Below are positions 62,393 to 64,000 of a DNA stretch of 64,000 bases, piece by piece (positions within the stretch are counted from its first letter, which is position 1; every line of letters begins with the position of its first letter). Under the pieces are notes generated by a model. The model worked only from the letters and a program-made list of their open reading frames with translations. It did no database searches and was not told the origin of the DNA. Position numbers and translations under genes: made by a program. The DNA is taken from NCBI RefSeq assembly GCF_014126825.1, contig NZ_CP059900.1:2990954-3054953 (forward strand), given 5' to 3'. This DNA is from Tomitella gaofuii. GTDB taxonomy: Bacteria > Actinomycetota > Actinomycetes > Mycobacteriales > Mycobacteriaceae.

Positions 62393-62512
62393 TCAGCACC
62401 CGCTCAGCACGTACCATTGCCAGTGCGCCCACCGGTCGTGCTCGATCGCGGCGAGCCTGTCGACCGTCTGTTTCCTCTCGAGGACCCCTCGGATCCGGTC
62501 AAATGAGGGCAT
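62393..62512 (-). CDS. 39-codon ORF coupled to the caspase gene (RyR-like fragment)
   Basis: The ATG at 62512 overlaps the caspase stop as TAATG. The product is [20 protein letters not shown] followed by AAIEHDRWAHWQWYVLSGC. The IEHDRWAHW block resembles the start of RyR-type domains (LAxxxHExWAxW) found in phage and defence proteins, but the usual continuation is missing after the TGA. It may be a truncated gene or a genuine small protein; TAATG coupling argues it is still translated. Confidence 0.5.
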   Translation of the reverse strand: MPSFDRIRGVLERKQTVDRLAAIEHDRWAHWQWYVLSGC

Positions 62513-63492
62513 TAGATTAGGTCCTTCTTCACGAGTGCCCAGTAGTGTTGGCCGAGAAAGGTAAGTTCGCATTTCTTCGACTCCATCGCCGCGTGCCACA
62601 TGTGGGGCGCCCCGACCGGGCGAACGAGGTTCACCTTCACTAGTGCCTGCAGCACCGCGAAGTCCGCGTTCTTAGCCGGGTCCGGTGGAGGGGTCGAGGC
62701 CTGTTCCTTGCCGGACCGTTCGGGTTCGTAACCGGGATCGAGCCGGAGTTGCGTGGACGGCTCCTCAAATAGGACTGTAAGCTTCTGAAGCTGCGTCAGC
62801 TCGATCGGCGCGTCTGTCGACCTGAGCGAAACGAACTTCTTGACATTCGTCTTGAACACCGGCCGTTGCGCCCAAGGCCCAAGCGACTGATCGATGTGCG
62901 CGTAGACGCTACCTGGCGTCACCTCGCCCATAAGGTTGGCGGCCGCACCGTTGAGCGCGTCGACGAGGAGGCTCGTGAATACACCCGAACCGCCGGTCTC
63001 CATGGCGTACTGATTAGCCGCCGAAGCCGTCAGGATCGTGACGCCCTCCTTGACCTCCGCAATCTGCGGGATGCCCGGATGCCCACCCGCAACTCCGCTG
63101 TGGCAACTGTCGAGAATGATCACTTTGTTCTTCGCAGGCGAGCTATTCGCGTACGTCATCACATCGGTCAGCGATAGCCCGTCATGACCATTCGCGCAGT
63201 CGCTTGCGCACAAGTAGCCCCCCGCTCCGTCGATGTAGCCATGCCCGGAGAAGTAGAACAACGAGATTTCCGCGTCATCCTTGAACAAGTCTTCGACGGC
63301 ATCACGCAGCTGAGTGCGAGTGACGGTTGCTCCTGGGCCAGTGCCGGTCAGCAGTAACGGCTGCGTGAAATTGAGGGTGCCGTCCGCGTGACGGTCCAGC
63401 ACGTTCTTGATGCTGTAGGCATCGTTCACCGCACCATTGAGGGAGCCGATCTGAACATAGTGGTCGATCCCGACGATAAGTGCTTTACGCAT
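62512..63492 (-). CDS. Caspase-like protease (peptidase C14 family)
   Basis: 326 residues. Caspase p20-type domain at 1-235: [20 protein letters not shown], strand and catalytic His H84 in [12 protein letters not shown], catalytic Cys C130 in [15 protein letters not shown], and [14 protein letters not shown]. Both dyad residues are present. An Asp/Pro-rich linker (about 240-280) leads to a small C-terminal domain ([20 protein letters not shown] and [19 protein letters not shown]) that may sense a signal or bind a partner. It starts 11 bp after the TIR gene stop and overlaps the next ORF, so all are co-translated. By analogy with reported TIR-caspase defence systems, I infer activation by a TIR-made nucleotide. 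Confidence 0.85.
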   Translation of the reverse strand: MRKALIVGIDHYVQIGSLNGAVNDAYSIKNVLDRHADGTLNFTQPLLLTGTGPGATVTRTQLRDAVEDLFKDDAEISLFYFSGHGYIDGAGGYLCASDCANGHDGLSLTDVMTYANSSPAKNKVIILDSCHSGVAGGHPGIPQIAEVKEGVTILTASAANQYAMETGGSGVFTSLLVDALNGAAANLMGEVTPGSVYAHIDQSLGPWAQRPVFKTNVKKFVSLRSTDAPIELTQLQKLTVLFEEPSTQLRLDPGYEPERSGKEQASTPPPDPAKNADFAVLQALVKVNLVRPVGAPHMWHAAMESKKCELTFLGQHYWALVKKDLI

Positions 63493-63503
63493 GTCGGCGC
63501 ACC

Positions 63504-63875
63504 TCAGAGCGAGTCGATGAAGCCGGAGATGTTCGCATCACTCCACACGACCGTCCGGACCCCAGAAAGGGAAGTCCGATCGTTCGAGTAGGCCCATACA
63601 CCCAGGAGTGGCTTGCCCTCTTCCTTGGCGCACTGGATCTCCCACTTCTGCCCAGAAGACGTGAGCGAGTTCTTGCTCACGAGAGCGATCACGCCATGGG
63701 AGCGACGGATGCGTGTGCAGACTTTGTCCTTCCAGCCCGAGTCATAGGGTTCCTTCACCGACATGTCCGTGAACTCGTACGGTGATCGCGGGCCCAAGGA
63801 CTGTCCCTTGAGGAAGTCTCTCTGCCGTTCGTCTTCGATGGCGAATGCGACGAATACGACCTTCTTCTCAGCCAT
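63504..63875 (-). CDS. TIR-like protein (ThsB / DUF1863 type), putative NADase
   Basis: 123 residues. [60 protein letters not shown], and [20 protein letters not shown] follow the ThsB/MTH538 TIR-like pattern; Glu E79 after Trp W78 is in the position of the catalytic Glu that cleaves NAD+ in TIR NADases. Start ATG at 63875 with GAGGAGG 8 bp upstream, first gene of the operon. In Thoeris systems the ThsB TIR makes a signalling nucleotide that activates an effector; here the next gene is a caspase-like protease. Confidence 0.85.
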   Translation of the reverse strand: MAEKKVVFVAFAIEDERQRDFLKGQSLGPRSPYEFTDMSVKEPYDSGWKDKVCTRIRRSHGVIALVSKNSLTSSGQKWEIQCAKEEGKPLLGVWAYSNDRTSLSGVRTVVWSDANISGFIDSL

Positions 63876-64000
63876 GTCTGGGCCTCCTCATGTGTTCGAG
63901 CCGCGACACAGGCTGGTCGCACCCAAGCTCACCCCGACCTTAGCGAAGAGCACTGACACTTTGGCGTCCCCGACCGGAGTGCATCGAACGTTCGACCGTC
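63876..64000. other. Upstream region of the TIR-caspase operon
   Basis: About 125 bp to the window edge, presumably with the operon promoter. I see no convincing -35/-10 pair and cannot tell whether further defence genes lie beyond. Confidence 0.4.

Overview
The window is chromosomal DNA of a high-GC (about 70 % by eye) mycolic-acid actinobacterium of the order Mycobacteriales (Corynebacteriales). From about 1 to 47.6 kb the gene order follows the Mycobacterium tuberculosis Rv2205c-Rv2245 block: glycerate kinase, cobT-cobS, ilvE, gcvT, pepB, dlaT, lipB-lipA, glnA1, glnE-glnA2, panB, rnpB, RNase H/phosphatase, NIF3, ptkA-ptpA, SURF1, ahpE, aceE, mabR-fabD-acpM-kasA. The genus cannot be named from the sequence alone, but an FAS-II fabD-acpM-kasA cluster with its own MabR-type regulator fits a mycolate producer.

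Layout. 0-15.9 kb: cofactor and central-metabolism core (cobalamin, branched-chain amino acids, glycine cleavage, lipoate synthesis and a lipoyl acyltransferase) ending in glnA1, which carries a four-element GlnR-type box upstream. Two core genes here, pepB and dlaT, each carry a single-base frameshift in a G/C run. 15.9-17.2 kb: a tiny island at the 3' end of glnA1, bounded by a 16-bp near-perfect direct repeat of the glnA1 terminus and holding an integrase remnant plus an intact HigBA toxin-antitoxin pair. 17.3-25.9 kb: accessory genes (large membrane M28 peptidase, a four-gene OpuC/ProU-type osmoprotectant ABC transporter, a CPA-type antiporter). 25.9-39 kb: nitrogen control (glnE-glnA2), panB, RNase P RNA, a MazF-like scrap, a fused HAD/low-molecular-weight phosphatase, SURF1. 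39-48.6 kb: tRNA-Val, AhpE, pyruvate dehydrogenase E1, FAS-II genes with a perfect palindrome in front of fabD, and Ppm1. 48.6-57.8 kb: small membrane proteins, an exporter, a tRNA-Met/tRNA-Asn-bounded accessory segment with a TylF-type methyltransferase, then dnaG.

The last 6 kb (57.8-64 kb) are unlike the rest. Upstream of dnaG, where mycobacteria carry dgt, lie two decayed insertion elements (IS21-type istB with an internal stop; an ISAs1-type transposase with a stop and a frameshift). Beyond them is an operon of markedly lower GC on the minus strand: a ThsB-like TIR protein, a caspase-like protease with an intact His/Cys dyad, a 39-codon ORF coupled to it by a TAATG overlap, and a 659-residue protein ending in an R-x4-H HEPN ribonuclease-type motif. 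I read this as a candidate TIR-caspase antiphage (Thoeris-like) system with an additional, apparently undescribed HEPN-bearing partner. It is the most interesting item in the window.

Regulatory and structural elements supported by the sequence include the GlnR-type box (glnA1), a probable MabR operator (fabD), a 38-bp palindrome ahead of a TIGR01777 epimerase gene, long hairpin terminators after panB, aceE and kasA, three tRNA genes and rnpB.
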